From: CAYLHU01 sp964383715
GTDB lineage: Bacteria > Patescibacteriota > Minisyncoccia > Minisyncoccales > CG1-02-41-26
Direction of reading: 5' to 3'
NCBI GenBank assembly: GCA_964383715.1
Contig: CAYLHU010000013.1
Coordinates: forward strand, 1-13,924
DNA: 13,924 nucleotides
Shown: piece by piece, positions 13,819-13,924 of the stretch
Layout: every line of letters begins with the position of its first letter
Numbering within the stretch: position 1 is the first letter of the stretch
Position numbers and translations under genes: made by a program
The notes under the pieces: model-generated
The model's input: only the letters and a program-made list of their open reading frames with translations
Database searches by the model: none
Told to the model about the DNA's origin: nothing

Positions 13819-13874
13819 TAAATGTTTATTGTTTATTGTTTATTATTGTTTTAAAATAGTTGTTTTATTTTATT

Positions 13875-13924
13875 ATTGTTTCTTTATGGTTTTTTTGTTT
13901 TAATATAATTGTTTCTTTGTGGTT
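13875..13924 (+). repeat. T-rich 33-base direct repeat at the window edge
   Basis: ATTGTTTCTTTATGGTT (13875-13891) recurs as ATTGTTTCTTTGTGGTT (13908-13924), 33 bases apart, with one difference. The preceding bases (13818-13874) are TTTATTGTTT-type simple repeats. The tract has strong T over A skew on the plus strand, and a TATAAT word lies at 13904-13909. The repeat may continue past the window. Confidence 0.6.

Noticed and set aside
13816..13924. Replication origin
   Set aside because: AT-rich and repetitive, but no DnaA-box cluster is visible and no dnaA/dnaN neighbour.

Overview
The window looks like a piece of chromosome from an AT-rich, probably Candidate Phyla Radiation (Patescibacteria / Parcubacteria-type) bacterium. 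The reasons are the low-GC, Lys/Ile/Phe-rich proteins, a compact type IV pilus operon without a secretin gene in view, repeated AT-rich palindromic spacers, and largely SD-less starts. The lineage is inferred from style, not from a marker gene.

Layout. (1) 1-1840: a two-gene cassette, a GNAT-family acetyltransferase and a radical SAM protein resembling the archaeosine-type RaSEA family. It has its own promoter, a perfect Shine-Dalgarno and a 16+16 palindromic terminator, and it looks less AT-rich than the rest. (2) 1864-2454 (minus): an unrecognised Lys-rich protein whose promoter places the transcript start on the start codon, so its mRNA is predicted leaderless. (3) 2536-11989: a nine-gene plus-strand type IV pilus / pseudopilus cluster. 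In order it holds a multi-TM GAF histidine kinase, PilC, GspH/FimT, PilV-, PilW- and PilX-like minor pseudopilins, PilM, PilN and PilO, followed by a tenth gene for a small membrane protein. Genes within the two halves abut or overlap by a few bases. (4) 12058-12433: three tRNAs, Arg(UCU), His(GUG) and Arg(CCU), the first two behind a good promoter. (5) 12550-13515: a D-2-hydroxyacid-dehydrogenase-fold protein that keeps the NAD site but lacks the usual catalytic Arg and His. (6) 13516-13924: non-coding, with hairpins, two 34-bp repeats carrying a 16-bp palindrome (operator-like), and a T-rich repeat running off the end.

How the genes work together. PilC is the inner-membrane platform. PilM/N/O form the cytoplasm-to-envelope alignment complex. 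GspH/PilV/PilW/PilX would prime pilus assembly. The kinase, one base upstream of pilC, probably couples pilus expression or activity to a signal. The extension/retraction ATPases (PilB/PilT), prepilin peptidase and major pilin are not in the window and must lie elsewhere.

The most unusual content is between the genes. The pilus operon is interrupted at three places by distinct structured, non-coding blocks: a ~260-bp AT-rich element with perfect 16-bp terminal inverted repeats; a 100-bp segment with competing hairpins; and a 107-bp element with perfect 20-bp inverted ends flanked by TA, abutting two tandem 62-bp hairpin units. Several hairpins in the window share a GAA triloop (GCGAAGC-like).
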